A stretch of DNA of 64,000 nucleotides from Protopterus annectens (taxonomy: Eukaryota > Chordata > Ceratodontiformes > Protopteridae), in the NCBI RefSeq assembly GCF_019279795.1, contig NC_056743.1, positions 626,843,914 through 626,907,913 of the forward strand, written 5' to 3'. Position numbers and translations under genes: made by a program. Position 1 is the stretch's first letter; the number at the start of each line of letters is the position of its first letter. Below the pieces are notes generated by a model that did no database searches, was not told the origin of the DNA, and saw only the letters and a list, made by a program, of their open reading frames with translations. Positions 52,457 to 64,000 of this stretch are shown here, piece after piece.

Positions 52457-54414
52457 GGTCGCTAGGGGGAGAATTCAAGGAATAAGCCAGGCTGCAAGAT
52501 TTAGGGTTTGCAGTTGTGGATGCAGAATCTGTCCCTCCTGCTGAGAGAAGGGTTGGATTCTGGTGTAGGTGCCAGGGTGGCACCGATGTCAGGCTGCGCA
52601 GCAGTGGGTGCACCAGTGCTGGCGTGGCCAGTCCGGGGCAATCAGAATTGTCCTTGGTCTGTCCTGTTTTATCTTGAGTAATACTCTTGAAAGGAGGGGC
52701 AGAGGGGGGGGAGGCATAGATTGAGAGATTTACCCACTGAAAGGATAGGGCATCCACTTTCCAGACCCTGCTGCGAGGATTCCTGGTGCAGAATTTGCTG
52801 AGCTGGTGGTTGTAGGGGGAGGCAAACAGATCCACCTCTAGGGTCCCCCATTTCTGGATCAGAAGGTTGAAGGTGCTGTGCTCCAATTGCCACTCGTGTG
52901 GGTCTAGGAGATTTCTGCTTAAGTCGTCTGCCAGTAAGTTTTATTTGCCTGGCAGGAACTGAGCTTGCAGATGAATTTGAAAGTCCAAGGCTGTATTCCA
53001 CTGGGCCATGGCTAGCCTGCAGAGTGGGTAGGAATGGGTTCCCCCCGGCTTGTTGATGTGCCACATAACTGTGGTGTTGTCTGTTTTTATTAGCAGTTGT
53101 CCTGGAAAGATTAGGGATCTGAAAGCTGTCAGGGCATTCAGTATAGCTAGCAGCTCTCTTTGGTTGATGTGCAGATAAATTTGACTTGGGCTCCAGTGGC
53201 CCTGAATACATAATCTGTCCATGTGTGCCCCCCCCAGGCATAGTCTGACGAGTCTGTGGTTAGGATCTGGGAGGCTTGGGGTTGAGTAAATGGCAGTCCC
53301 TTATTGTGGTTGCATGCTTCTGCCCACCAGAGGAACTCTGTCCTTAGGGTATGATAGGAATGACTGTTTCCAGGTCCTGATAATGTTGGCACCAAAGACT
53401 TTTTAAGTACCACTGGAGTTTCCTCATATGCAGTCTTGCATATGGAATCAGCAGTATACATGAGGCCATGAACCCTAGGGCTTGCAGTATTTTTCTTGCA
53501 GATAGCGGAGTTCTGGTGGCTATTTGAAGTAGTTTGTCAGATAGACTTGTTTTTCTGAGGTGAGGAATGCCATCTGGGAAGTTGTCTCCAAGCTTACTCC
53601 CAGAAATACAATCTTTTGACTGGGTACCAGTTTTGATTTCTTTTCGTTGATGGTGTACCCCAAGGAAGTGAGAAGGTTTTTCACAAATGTCAGGTGCTGC
53701 AGCAGCAATTCCTGACTGTCCGTCTGAATTAGGCAGTCGTCCAACTACGGGTAAATTTGGATATTTCTCTGCCTGCAGTATGCAATGGCTGGAGCCAGGC
53801 ATTTTGTGAATACTCTGGGTGCAGAAGACTAGCCAAAGGAAGTGCAGAGAACTGACAATGCACAGACCGTGCCCTGAAGCATACATACTTCCTGCATGAC
53901 TCCATTATGGGGATATGCAGATAGGCTTCTTTTAAGTCTAGGGTGACTAACCAGGCATCCTTGGCTAGCATAGAAAGAAGCTGTTGCAGGGCAAGCATTT
54001 TGAATTTTGGTACCACCAGGAAGGTGTTGAGAATGGAATGATCCAGGATTGGGTGCAAAGAGCCCTCTTTCCTGGGTACCATGAAGAGTCTGGAGTAGAA
54101 TCCTTGACCCCTCTCTGTTCTACTGGAACCGGCTGAATAGCTCTGATATTGAGCAGGGAAATTACTTGGTTTTGAGCCTCTGCCCACTGGTTTGGAGGAA
54201 GGTCTGGAAACCCACTTGGGGTTGCCAATGAATGGAAATAAAATATATACCCCTGGGATACAATGTTGAGGACCCCACCGGTCCTGAGTGATGGACATCC
54301 TTTTTTTGCATGAATGGCAAGATTTCTTCCTACGGGAACAAGCAACTGGGCAGGGCTGGGGAGTTGAGTAAAGACGTCAATGTGAACTTTTTCCTTAAGG
54401 AGGTGGCTTACCAC
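52425..54414 (-). pseudogene. pol of E16: RT, RNase H, methyltransferase
   Basis: The N-terminal frame 54414-53965 has LVPVGRNLAIHAKKG. The RT frame 54298-53729 has LVTLDLKEAYLHIPIMESCR. The catalytic site near 53740 reads L-D-D-C in frame 53744, preceded by a stop (the plus strand has caactacggg where sisters have tccaggtatgg), so the Tyr codon of YLDD is altered. RNase H: TTDSSDYAWGGH with a frame change, then IKTDNTTVMWHINKPGGTHS; the last part differs from WYINKQGGTHS. Methyltransferase: 52886-52425 (VDLFASPYNHQLSKFCTRN). Confidence 0.8.
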
Positions 54415-54419
54415 TCACT

Positions 54420-56164
54420 GCTTTAGGAATGGGAGCACTCCATTGCTTAGATCTCTGCATACCCTGAGACTGAAGTCTGGGTGGTCCGTTTCCCCTGGGT
54501 CTGGTTTGAGGGGGGCTGGAAAGGACTAGTGTTTGGAAGGGCAATGCCTACTGAATCTAGGGGGTTGCACTTGTAAGAATTCTCTAACAGTCTGCATCGA
54601 CTTAGCTTTTTCTTCCATCTTTTTAAGAACCTCTTCTGCTTTGGTGCCAAACAGTCCTTATTCAAAGGAGCAACTAGTAACTTTGATTTGACATGGTCTG
54701 CCAAGGTCTGCTCCTTCAGCCAAACATGCCTTCTCAGTACAGAGCCAGTGACAGCTGCCCAGCAAGATGCTTCTAGGGCGTCAAAGCCACACTGCAAAGT
54801 ATGCTTGCTGACTTGGCTTGCAGAGTGCATGAGCTCCTGCAATTCTTTATTTTCTGCAAAGTCTGAAAAGTTTGCCTCGTTTTGTTTATTAAGTTTCACA
54901 ATATGTTGCTGGTACTTCAGCATGTGAAACAGATAATTCAATGCCCTAACAGCAAGAGTTGCAGAGGTATATACCTTCTTGCCTCATTTGTCCAAAGCTC
55001 TGGAATCCCTGTCCGAAGGGGTGGGATTACTGGCTGTAACAGCCTTGATACCTTTAGGCCCCTGGGAAATTATCTCTGGGTCAGCAGTAAGATTCTTGAA
55101 AAGAAATTTGTGAATGTCAGGTAGTCTATAGTACCCGTCTAGTTTCCTAGGGGCAGGAGGTAAAGTGTCAGGAGTAAGACTGGATTCCATAAAAACATCC
55201 ACAACATCCAGGACAGGGGGGTATTGCTAATGGCCTGTGCTGAGGCAACTCTAGAAATTCTGAGTCTCTTTTTGGACTGAGAATAGTCTTGGCATTCAAA
55301 GTGGAAATGCTCTCTTAAGGTATGCAAGGTTTCACCAAAAGAAAACTCCTAAGGAGGGGAGGCAGAGTGAATGGATTCCTTTGCATCTGAATCCTCATAA
55401 GCAGATAAGGGCATTTCTTCATAATCAGAAATTTTAGAGTCATCGGACTCCTGGTCTGTAGAAGCTTAAGGGGACTGAACTCGGTCTCTTAGCAGGGGAA
55501 GGCTAACTTCCCCTTATCACTGTAATAAGGTCTTCAGCCATTCTAAGCATTTGTTTTTGTGGCATGGGAGCAGGTGCATGCGTTTTGGTCTGTTTTCTAG
55601 GTGTAGTGCGTACTCTGGGCCTAAGAAACTCAGAAGTTTTGGTTAAAAATGAGTAACATCGGTTGAGCGAATAACTGCCTCAGAAGCCGGTGCCGGCTCA
55701 GCGGCTCTGGACCCATCCAAGGTAGAGACATCCGCAAGTTCCATAGTCGAAGAGTCTCGCGCCATACCAGACTCTGAATGGGTCTCAGTAGAAACCTGCG
55801 AATCCACTGAAGCAGGCATCAGGGGCTGCGAAAGTGCCTCACTGAGTACCGGTGGACTGGCGACTAGCTTAACGGAAGAGTCATCGGCAGTTCTGGACCT
55901 ATGCAGTCTCTCTATCTTTACGTTTTTTTTTCAGAATATCGGTAATCAGATGGCTTACCAAAGCCATTTCAAAACATGGCGATCGAGAGCGAAAGAATTT
56001 AACGACAGAGCCCAACGATGAATGGTTCGGGCGTTAAATAAGGCACAAACCTGACAGCGAGGGATGACGTGGTCTGGGCCTAAACAGGTGATGTAGTAAG
56101 AATGAAAATCTCTGAGAGGTATTTGCTTTCCACAGGCAAGACAATTGTTAACTTTTTCTGACAT
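54420..56164 (-). pseudogene. gag of E16
   Basis: Start ATG at 56164 (MSEKVNNCLACGKQIPLRDF, then CLGPDHVIPRCQVC); the first frame ends at 55955. The middle has several stops. 55327-55139 reads HTLREHFHFECQDYSQSKKR. 55202-54984 carries FKNLTADPEIISQGPKGIKA. 54941-54447 carries LFHMLKYQQHIVKLNKQ and HTLQCGFDALEASCWAAVTG. There are at least four frame changes. Confidence 0.78.
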
Positions 56165-56480
56165 CGGTTAGAGCAAGAAAAAAGGATCCCCAATGGCGTA
56201 CTTGGCTTTAGAAGACTTTAGGATTATTAAATTCGTAAACGAAAATTCAGGTAGCGGCCAACCAGCACTTGTGAACTGCTTCTGCTTCGGGCTCCTCGGC
56301 AATAAAGACTGGGGTAATCGCGTCAGTTGCCTGTTTTTACACCCCTGACGATCTAACACCAGTCCTGGAGCGACAGCATTCGACACAAATACTAAGTCTC
56401 TGGTATTCGGGCCGATTGAGGGCTTCCTGCAGGCAGATAACCCAAGTGTGATGACTGCAACAGTAAAACACGAAGAACAT

Positions 56481-58187
56481 CCAATGTTGCCTCAGCTAAA
56501 ATAAAGCCAGTAGAGATTTGGAAGTCTTTGTACTTTGAGAAGGATCCGTGGAAGAAGGAGCAAACGAGAAAATTTGTAGAGAAACCTCACTGTCCACTGC
56601 AAGAAGGGATATGACCTCCAGGCTGAGGGACAAGAATTTCTGGTGCAGATAGGGGAGCCAATATTACTTGAAGCAAAGAGGTCTATCTGAGGAGTGCCTC
56701 ACTGGAGTGTGACGTTGTGGAAGATCTCCCTGTTTAGAGTCAATTGGGGGTGGTGGTGGTGGGGTCCTTCATAGAGCGGCTTAAGCAGTCTGTTCATATA
56801 TTGTCCTCATAAGGCATACATGTGGCTGTTAGCATGATGTTCATTTGTGCTGCCAAACCCCATACCTCCTGAGCCAACATGCACACTTGTTAAGATATGG
56901 TGCCTCCTTGTTTTTGTACCACGGGATTGCGGTGCTGTCTGTGAATACTTTGAAGGGTCCTGGTTTCCAAACGGGGGCAAATGTCCGAAGGGCTTGCAGC
57001 AGAGCCACCACTTCTTTTAGGATGATGGGTTCTTTTAGAAAATGGGCTTGCCATTTCGTCTGCACTCTGCGGGGTCCTATCCAGGTCCCTTAGACTTCAT
57101 CTGAGGCATTCTTGTGGACCTGTTGAAGAGGAATAGAGTTAAGAAGGGTACTGGCTGCAGATGATCTATGCCTCCCACCAAGCTAGCTCCATCTTGATAC
57201 AAGTGAGGAGGGGATCAGAGTTTAAGGGGTGGGCAGGCTGGAACCACACAGACTTCAGATACCACTGGATTTTTCTCATGTGAAGTCTAGCCAGAAGGAT
57301 CATAGGAATGGAGGCTAACATGAATCCCATGGTCCTCAGCATCTCCCTCGTGGAGCAATGGGATGGAGAAAGGTCTTGGAAGTATTGGGACACAAAGGGA
57401 ATCTCACCTGAGAAAGTACGGCAAGCATTTTGAGTATAATCTACATCCCGAACAGGAACCATGTATGATTTTTTTGTTTGGTTTATAGTGAAACCCAGAC
57501 CTGTCAGAAGGTAAAGCATGATTTGAAGATGCTGAAGGATTACTCGAGAAGAAGTCTGGATCATAAGGTCACCCAGTTAAGGGAAAATATGAATTATTTA
57601 ATGGCAACACAAGAATACTACATGTGCTAGGCACTTTACACTCCTGGGGCTGTGGAAAGCCCAACATGCAGAGCAGTAAAACTGAAAACGTAAGGAGCCG
57701 CAGAAAAACCTGAGGAATCTCTTGTAGGAAGCACAAACAGGGGTGTATAGGTAGGTGTACTTCAGATCTATTTGACACTAAGGAGGCCTGTAGCAGAATG
57801 AAATATAGCAGCATCTGAAGGGACAGCATTTTGAAAGATGGAACCCTTCAAGTACATGTTCAGGGTAGACAGATCTAGAATAGGTCTCCACTGTCATTTT
57901 CTTGGTACTAGGAAAATTCTGGAATCAAACCCTTTTCTTATGAATTCTTTTCGAACTTGCTTGGTGGCCCCATGATCCAAGAGTTCTTCAATAAAGGAAG
58001 TCAGAAGGGAAATTTGATTTTGAGGAGCGGGAGGGTATGGTTCTCAAAGGACGAATGCTTTCCGCAAGACATGGCATAGTTGTCTCCAATTGACAGAACC
58101 CATTTGTCCGTGGTAATGTGGCCTCTCGGCTGGGGTTTCCCTTTGTGATTTATCACAGTATCTTTACCTTGGGGGCTTTCTCCGTTT
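56481..58187 (-). pseudogene. decayed DIRS pol, E17
   Basis: RNase H near 57065-56841 (KEVVALLQALRTF, FTDSTAIPWYKNKEAPYLNK). The RT C-terminal part is at 57564-57166 (LLTGLGFTINQTKKSYMVPV, ARLHMRKIQWYLKSVW). Upstream RT sequence runs to about 57960 in fragmented frames; the plus strand near 57890 reads as the complement of W-R-P-I-L-D-L. The catalytic YLDD is not intact (DLMIQT region near 57560). It is older than the F1 copies, and E16 interrupts it on the left. Confidence 0.65.
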
Positions 58188-58520
58188 CTAAACTGCCCTA
58201 GGATCCCTTCTAATTATGGAAGTAGATTTGGCTAGATAGTTCCTGTAATATCTAGGAGTAGAAGAAAGTAGGACCTGCCTACAATCTTTCATAGTTCTAC
58301 CTTGATCTTGGAGAGTTTTAAAGAGATTGGCCATCTGAGGGCCAAACAATAAATCTTTGCCCAGGGACGAATCTAGAATTTTGCCGGAGGAAATTTGTCC
58401 TGGGGATTGCATTTGAGATGAGCAATCCAGAGAGTGATCCAAGTTATCATCCTGTTCTTCATCAGAAGCGGAAGAAACTAGGGAGGTTTTGCAGGAGTAG
58501 CCTGTGGCAGGGGAAACCCA
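58188..58520 (-). pseudogene. gag C-terminal fragment of E17
   Basis: The frame 58442-58188 reads SSGKILDSSLGKDLLFGPQM and LFKTLQDQGRTMKD. This corresponds to the DSPFDGSALFGPQVKETL block of E12 gag and to LLDAPL...FGVKAEEVLKKM of F1. The N-terminal gag is missing. Confidence 0.6.
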
Positions 58521-58689
58521 AAAGAGGAAACTTGTAAGAACATAACTACTTTAAACAACCTCTGCGAAAAATCTATCCACTCTTTCTCTCTAGCTGCTGA
58601 GGGGAAGCTATATGCTTAGTTCATAGGTGTGTACTAGGCTAATAGCCCTGGAGCCTTTACAAGCTAGCCCATCATGCCACCTGACGTTA
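58521..58689. other. no recognisable gene
   Basis: Short unique-looking stretch between E17 gag and the LINE 3' end. It contains tctttctctctagctgctga and no frame. Confidence 0.4.
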
Positions 58690-59091
58690 GTTCCCAGTGT
58701 CTCTATCAAACAGAGTCACTGGAGTGATCTCCGGGGTGAATTTTGTATTTCCCGTCCACTCATCAAGATTTCTCTTAAAGGGCAACAGTGAGGTGCTCTG
58801 CTTGACATGTATGGGAAGTCTATTCCAGAGCATGGGCAGTCTGGGTTATGAACCTGTCCCTCCAGCATGTTCTGCTGATTGTGGTAATGAGATTGAAGTC
58901 TATGGAGCGTGCGGTGTGGAGGGATTGGTATTTCTTTAGATGCAGCATTTCTAACAAAGCTGCATCAGACATGGCTTGCATGGTACGTCAAGCAGAGATC
59001 TCCTCTTAGTAGATGACATGAGACAGAGAATAGCTAGAGTTTGAGTGTCAGTGTAGGACATGTGTTCAAGGCCTAAGATCCTCTTAGTGAG

Positions 59092-61513
59092 TTACTTTTT
59101 TGGCCTTTCCAGCTGTTGCATGTGTCTAGTGAGGTACATGCCAAATGGGGCATTATACTCCATGACTGCCCTAATGAGGGAAGAGTAGAGAGAGAGATTA
59201 TGACCTCTTTCTTCATGGATGCAAAACCCTTGGTAATGAGATGTGCCACACAAGACTTTGACCACAGTGGCAATGTGGTGGACGGAGAGGTTGCCGTCAA
59301 ATTGTGTCCCCAGATCTCTTACAATGCCTTCAGTGTTCAGTGGGCTCCCATCGATATGGCAATTAGTGGGAACGGAGTTTTCCCAAAGGAGATGACTATG
59401 CATTTTTTGCCACTAAGTTTAAGGCCATGGTTTCGACAGCAGTCATTGATCTCAGTGAGGCCTTTCTGTAGAATGTCTACATCACTTGGGGAGTTAATAA
59501 TGGCTCCCAGCTTGCAGTTGTCTGCGAACTTGGTCAGCCAGACTCCCTCTGCGCTGGCCTGGACTTCTGAGAAGTAGATGCCAAACAGGGGAGGACCCAT
59601 GACAGATGCCTGAGAGAGACAACTCGTGACTGGTCGGAAGTCTGACCTTGAGTCCACTACTTTCACACTGTGTTCTGTGAGAAAATTTGCAACCCACCTA
59701 ATGATATAGGGGTTGATGCCTAGTTTAGTGAGTTTATCAATAACTCCCGAGTGAGGAATGGTATCAAAGGCCTTGGCCAGATTGAGGTAGGCTGTATGAT
59801 CTGCCTTGCCCTCATCCACAGCTCTAAAGACTGACTCAAACAAGTCAACCAGGTTGAGCATGCATGAGCTACCTTTCACAAAACCAAATTGAGTGGGACC
59901 TAGACTTTGGAGATTCCCTATATTCTTGTTAATTAGGTCCATGATTATGTGCTCCATAGCCGTACATATCAGACTCATCAGGCCAATGGGGCGATAATAC
60001 CCAGGGTCTGTAGTCGCTCCCCCTTTATGGAGAGGGATGGCTGTAGCAGTGCGCCATTCAGTAGGGACAAAGCCTGAGGTGAGGCTGTGACTGAACAGGG
60101 CACACACATGTGGTGTGCCAGTTCACTTTGTAGTTCATGTAGAACACATCCAGGGATATTATCAGGTCCCACGGAAGCTGTATTCTTGGACTTGGACAAT
60201 GCAGCTTTAACCTGTGCTGTAGTAATGCTGGGTGCCTCGTATTGTGATTGGTCCTTTTGGGGGGGGGGTAAAGCTGGCATTGAAATTGTCGGCCAGTATG
60301 TTGGCAATATCCGTTGGCTCAGTATAGGAGGCACTGATGTGCAGTAACTCAGACCAAACCTGGGTATTGCCGTGGAGATTCTTGATGCAACGATAGAAGG
60401 CTTTGTGGTTTTTAGTGTCTACCGCAATTCTGCCTTCATAGCTGGCTTTAGAGGTTTTCATGAAGGATCTCAACTTTTTTTTTTTTTTTAAAGGCTAATA
60501 AGCGAGTTTTTCCGGTCTTGGGACTTAACCTGTTTCTGCAACAGATTATTTCTTCTGCTGTAGAGTTTATTAATGGCAGGGGGCCACCAGATTGGCTTCC
60601 TTTTTTTGGAGGAGAGTGTCTTGGTTCTGTTGGGTATGGCTAGTTCCATGCATTTGTGTGTGTGTGTGTTGTACAGTGCACTGGTGTATGATTCGGTAGT
60701 CATGCATCTATTTTCCATTGACATGGGTGCTGTGAAGTTAGCCACCTCTGTTTTTAGAAGCGCAAAGTCAGCTTTGGAGAAGTGTTTCACGGTCGTTACC
60801 TTTGTGGGGGGGGGGGGGGTGAGATGCGGATTTCCACAGTGATTAGTTTGTGGTCTGATCTAACCAGGGAGGAACTGACTACTGGTGTAGAGCAACAGTT
60901 GCCCATGTTAGTAACAACCAGGTCAAAGATGTTGCTTCCTCTAGTGGGGATAGCTGGTCTAGGGCATTGGAACTGATGAATTCCAGGAAGTGTTGGGCAA
61001 GTGTACTGGTGCATAAGTAGTTTTCCCAGTTGATGGAGGAGTAGTTGAAGTCACCTAGTATGAGTGTGTTGGGTTGGATCCTAATAGTTTCCAGGGGGGG
61101 CTTAGGAACATGCAGTGAGAGTCTTGGGACATGGTTGGGGACCTATAGCAGGCTACGACCTGAATCGCCGTCTTACCCAATGTTAGTTTTACCTGAAGTA
61201 TCTCATATGTGTTATGCTGGGCTACTAGTCTGGAGGTTTGTATATCCTTTATGAATATGGAGATACCACCGCCTTTAGAACTTTGGTCCATGTTCTGGGG
61301 CCAAATAGTGCAGAATGAGTTATAGCCTGGTAATGCAGGGGTGTTTTCTGCTGCGTTAAACCAGGTCTCGGGTACAGCACAAATGTCGATGGTCTCAATT
61401 TGGAGGAGTGCTTCGAGCAAGTGCATCTTCAGATTTTGACTTCTAGCGTTGAGCAGCATGACCCTCAGATTACATTTATAGCTGTTACGGTAGTAATTTG
61501 GTCTTTGGAACAT
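59092..61513 (-). pseudogene. LINE ORF2: AP endonuclease and reverse transcriptase
   Basis: Endonuclease frame 61513-61055: LRVMLLNARSQNLKMHLLEA, CAVPETWF with the catalytic Glu, SKGGGISIF, VACYRSP. The linker and RT N-terminus (SKSKNTASVGPDNIPG) are in frames between 61014 and 59978. RT core 60107-59337: PTEWRTATAIPLHKGG, YYRPIGL, GFVKGSSC. The motif usually reading LDxxKAFD reads LNLAKAFD, and the FADD motif reads FADN, so two catalytic Asp are Asn. The C-terminal domain is 59403-59092. Several frameshifts. Inactive. Confidence 0.8.
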
Positions 61514-61710
61514 CGCCTAAAAAAGGCACTATAGGGGTGGCAAGAGCATTAGCCAGTATACGGAAACCCAGGGGTGACAGATGCAGGCCATCTCTGGCAA
61601 AGCATCGACGTCTGCCAATCATGTCATCCCAAGCAGACAGATACTGGAACCCCTTAGAATGACACCAGATACTTAGCCAATTGTTGAAGTCAATCCATTT
61701 TCTGTTTCTA

Positions 61711-62320
61711 CTATGGTATCATTCTGGGCCACATACTCCGAGAGCTCCTCCATGTCTCTTCATGTAGGGAGGTGCGTCTCAAGCCATTCACATCCACAGG
61801 ACAGTGAGAGTCACACTTGTACTTGTGGAGTGACCTGAGTGTGTTATGTGTTGGATTCTGGCACCTAAAAGACAGCTGACTTACCTTCTCATTCAACCTA
61901 GTGAGTGGGACATCAGTGTGCCTCACTATCGGGTCACCTATGACTATTCGGCAAGCTGATTTGCCTTAAGGGCTTAGGTTGAGGGGCACACTGTGTAGGT
62001 GAGCTGCGAGTCTTGTGGTTTGTGCTGTGGTGTGGTGGTCGAGTGAGTTTCTGCCTTGGAGGTCTATGCTGTTCGGTAGATTTCTACTGAGAACCTCTGC
62101 AAAGGTGGGTGCGTGGTTTGTGTTTTCACGCAAGAACTGTGATGGAGGGTGTTCTGGAGGGCTGTGTGTTGCATGTGGTGCAGGTGTTGACCTTCTCCTC
62201 TTGACCAGCTATTCCAGTCTTGGCTTGAAAGTGCATGGCTTCCAATTTGGATACATATGTGCATCTCTCACAAGTCTGAGTGTTGGGAGGTAAGAGGAGA
62301 GGGTTGTCTGTGTACATGAG
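61711..62320 (-). pseudogene. LINE ORF1 remnant
   Basis: The frame 62317-62126 reads CERCTYVSKLEAMHFQAKTG, then CTTC, resembling the CxxC-containing ORF1 of CR1-type LINEs. 61926-61711 reads LTRLNEKVSQLSFRCQNPTH in another frame. The product in intact relatives would be a nucleic-acid-binding protein. The assignment depends on position upstream of ORF2. Confidence 0.5.
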
Positions 62321-62345
62321 GCAGCTGCTACACTGCCTCAGAATG

Positions 62346-63530
62346 TCCTAGTTCACGAGGTTAATAGGAGAAAGCACAGGGAACGGACCTTTAGACATGC
62401 CAGGAGGGATGGTCATTATTACCAAGTACTGGAGCGGTTTCCTTATATATTCCTTTTACAGGAAAAATGTCACTCAAGGTGCGAGTCTGTACATAGCACG
62501 GCCAAACACTTGAGGGGAAACTAATACATAGACCCTGAAAATTTAGGGATGAAGTACTTAGGCAGATATTCTGAAGTTAGAAAGAAATCAAGCAATGCTT
62601 ACTGAAAAATAAAGAACTAGCTTGTCAAGAATGATAAAAAGAGGGCTGGCTACTACTAATGCTGGTCCCAGCACAGCTTAACTCTGTTGGTATACAATAC
62701 TCCTTTGCTTCTTCTCTCGCCAGAAGCAAAATGTTTGCACCAATCCCAAGAAGAGAAGCAGGCTGCGGCCTGTTTGGCGATCCACAGTCTTGTCCTATAT
62801 GATGCTACAGTGCGCAGGCTTGCAGCCTTTTTCTGGTAGATGGCTCTAACAGCAACCAGACCCAGCAGGTACATTAATCACAGACACTCTCCAACTAGAA
62901 AGTCAGGAATCAATGCACTCTGCTTCTACTCTCACCAGGATCAGAATATAAGCACAGATTCCAAGCTGTCGCCTATAAAGCTGCTTTTAAGCTTTCTGAT
63001 CAGCAGTCTCCAGGAAATAATGTAACTGCACTCCTTCTCTCACCAGGAGAAAACAGAAGCACTAATCCCAAGATGACTACTGAGAGAGAGAGAATGTGGG
63101 CTCTCCAATAATTGGTGGTCTTGCAATAGATGCTTAAAGATAAGATGAAAAAATGGTTTATCCTAAACACTGCAGTGTGCACTAGAGGAGTTAGATGTGA
63201 AAGTAGGCAACTCAAGTTTTAGTGGAGAGTCACTATTTTTAAAACAGCAAAACAGATTGAAAGGGAGTGGTCACTTTTGAATTCTGGCACTATGGAATAC
63301 AGTAGGATGGCTAACAAATTTAAATAGCTGAAGGGGAGTGACTTCACAAAATGATAATTTTGTGCTTACTTACACCAGCCAGTAAAAGCAGAGAGGAAAT
63401 GAGATATATGGGTCAAATTAACATAAGGGACAGGCAACTAAAAAGATAATGGTGTTTAACAACACAACAGTAAGTGGGTGTGAAAAAAATCTGTCTGACT
63501 CGCAAGATAAAGTGCTGTGGTCTCTCTTTC
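62346..63530. repeat. diverged direct repeats, no gene
   Basis: Three related segments near 62705-62745, 62915-62960 and 63028-63070 share the pattern cttctctc(g/a)ccag ... gcac(c/a/t)aat/gattcc(c)aag. Between them are unrelated AT-rich stretches. No protein motif on either strand. Confidence 0.5.
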
Positions 63531-64000
63531 AAGTTTTAATATGCAGTTAAAAGCATAATACAAATAAAATAGTGTAAAGAAAATAAATCACAGCATACAA
63601 AATAAAAAAAGGCACTAAAGTAATACAAAATACAACAAATAAAAAGCAAACTAACCTTTCCCTCATAGCAAACTGTAGCAGAGTCTGGGTGAGCTTTCCA
63701 TTAAAGTTCTGAAATGTTTTATTTTACCCCTTAAATAGAAGGTTTACTTCTAGCTCCATCTCCTCACTTTGCAGATGATTAACCTTAACTGACCTGTTCT
63801 AACTTAAGTGTGGCTCCTTAACTGACCTGTTCTAATTTCTGTCTGACTAGACAGAGCTGGGTCTCTCCAAGTTTTAATATGCAGTTAAAAACAGAATACA
63901 AGTAAAACACAGTGTAAAGAAAGCAAATCACAGTATGCAAAATAGAAAGACAATAAAATAATACAAAATACAACAAATAAAATGCAAACTAACCTTTCAC
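63531..64000. repeat. two copies of a roughly 341-bp repeat unit
   Basis: aagttttaatatgcagttaa occurs at about 63531 and 63872, each followed by some 120 bases of similar A-rich sequence ending aaactaacctttc. Both are preceded by ctgtctgact. The second copy is cut by the window edge. A smaller duplication, ttaactgacctgttctaa, occurs twice at about 63785-63836. Confidence 0.8.

Larger units (their letters stand above)
51334..56480 (-). mobile_element. DIRS element E16 (F1), near complete but lacking its ICR, 5.1 kb
   Basis: 3' terminus tgtacagttgtgtacaatta at 51335, YR, pol, gag, leader and 5' terminus (acacgaagaacat, ending 56480). Only about 80 bases separate the terminus from the YR-proximal sequence; in E6, E8, E9 and E10 about 400-480 bases lie there. 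Belongs to the same subfamily as E3. Inserted in E17. Confidence 0.88.
58690..62345 (-). mobile_element. CR1-like LINE, nearly full length, decayed
   Basis: In element order (minus strand): an ORF1 remnant (62320-61711), an ORF2 with AP endonuclease and RT (61513-59090), and a 3' UTR to about 58690. The 3' UTR and C-terminal RT match the shorter LINE at 48280-50060. I did not see a typical microsatellite 3' tail. The clade (CR1/L2/Rex-like group) is judged by motifs only. Confidence 0.78.

Noticed and set aside
63531..64000. CRISPR-like repeat array
   Set aside because: Two long A-rich repeats of 341-bp spacing, not short regular repeats with spacers, and the context is vertebrate.

Overview
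The window looks like repeat-dense DNA from a vertebrate with a very large genome. It contains stacked DIRS-type tyrosine-recombinase retrotransposons, CR1/L2-like LINEs, a Penelope-like element (PLE) and a tRNA-headed SINE. I see no host protein-coding gene, rRNA or tRNA gene. A salamander, caecilian or lungfish is my best guess from element content alone. The species is inference, and no search was possible.

The backbone is about 17 DIRS elements or fragments, labelled E1 to E17 plus two unnumbered pieces. Every coding region reads on the minus strand. Element order 5'->3' (right to left in the window) is: 5' inverted terminal repeat with promoter, gag, a pol reading frame (reverse transcriptase with YLDD, RNase H, Dam-like methyltransferase), an overlapping tyrosine recombinase (YR), an internal complementary region (ICR), and a 3' inverted terminal repeat. 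Three families are visible. F1 is E1-E3, E6, E8-E11 and E16. F2 is E7, E12 and E13. F3 is E4, E15 and the degenerate pieces at 8.3-11 kb. E14 is probably F3 and E17 is old and unassigned.

Layout: 1-8143 is a four-deep nest (E1 in E2 in E3 in E4). 8144-11847 holds decayed F3 recombinase pieces with a 718-bp deleted F1 insertion, a SINE and a short plus-strand LINE fragment. 11848-14375 is E6, cut by an L2-like LINE (14376-16360). 16361-20720 is E7, interrupted by a PLE flanked by a 696-bp direct duplication. 20721-30461 is E8 with E9 inserted in its gag. 30462-35925 is E10. 35926-45256 is E11 with E12 inserted in its RT. 45257-46372 is E13 gag. 46450-51333 has an L2-like 3' end, a decayed YR (E14) and E15 carrying a CR1-like LINE. 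51334-56480 is E16, inserted in E17 (to 58520). 58690-62345 is a long CR1-like LINE. The right end is AT-rich DNA with local direct repeats.

No DIRS copy has fully open frames. E9, E10, E12 and E16 are structurally near-complete but carry frameshifts. The most informative features are the ICR/terminal-repeat architecture, which has the same logic in three families; insertions that split gag without target duplication; a set of three truncations that one deletion between E10-like copies could explain; and the unusually long duplication around the PLE.
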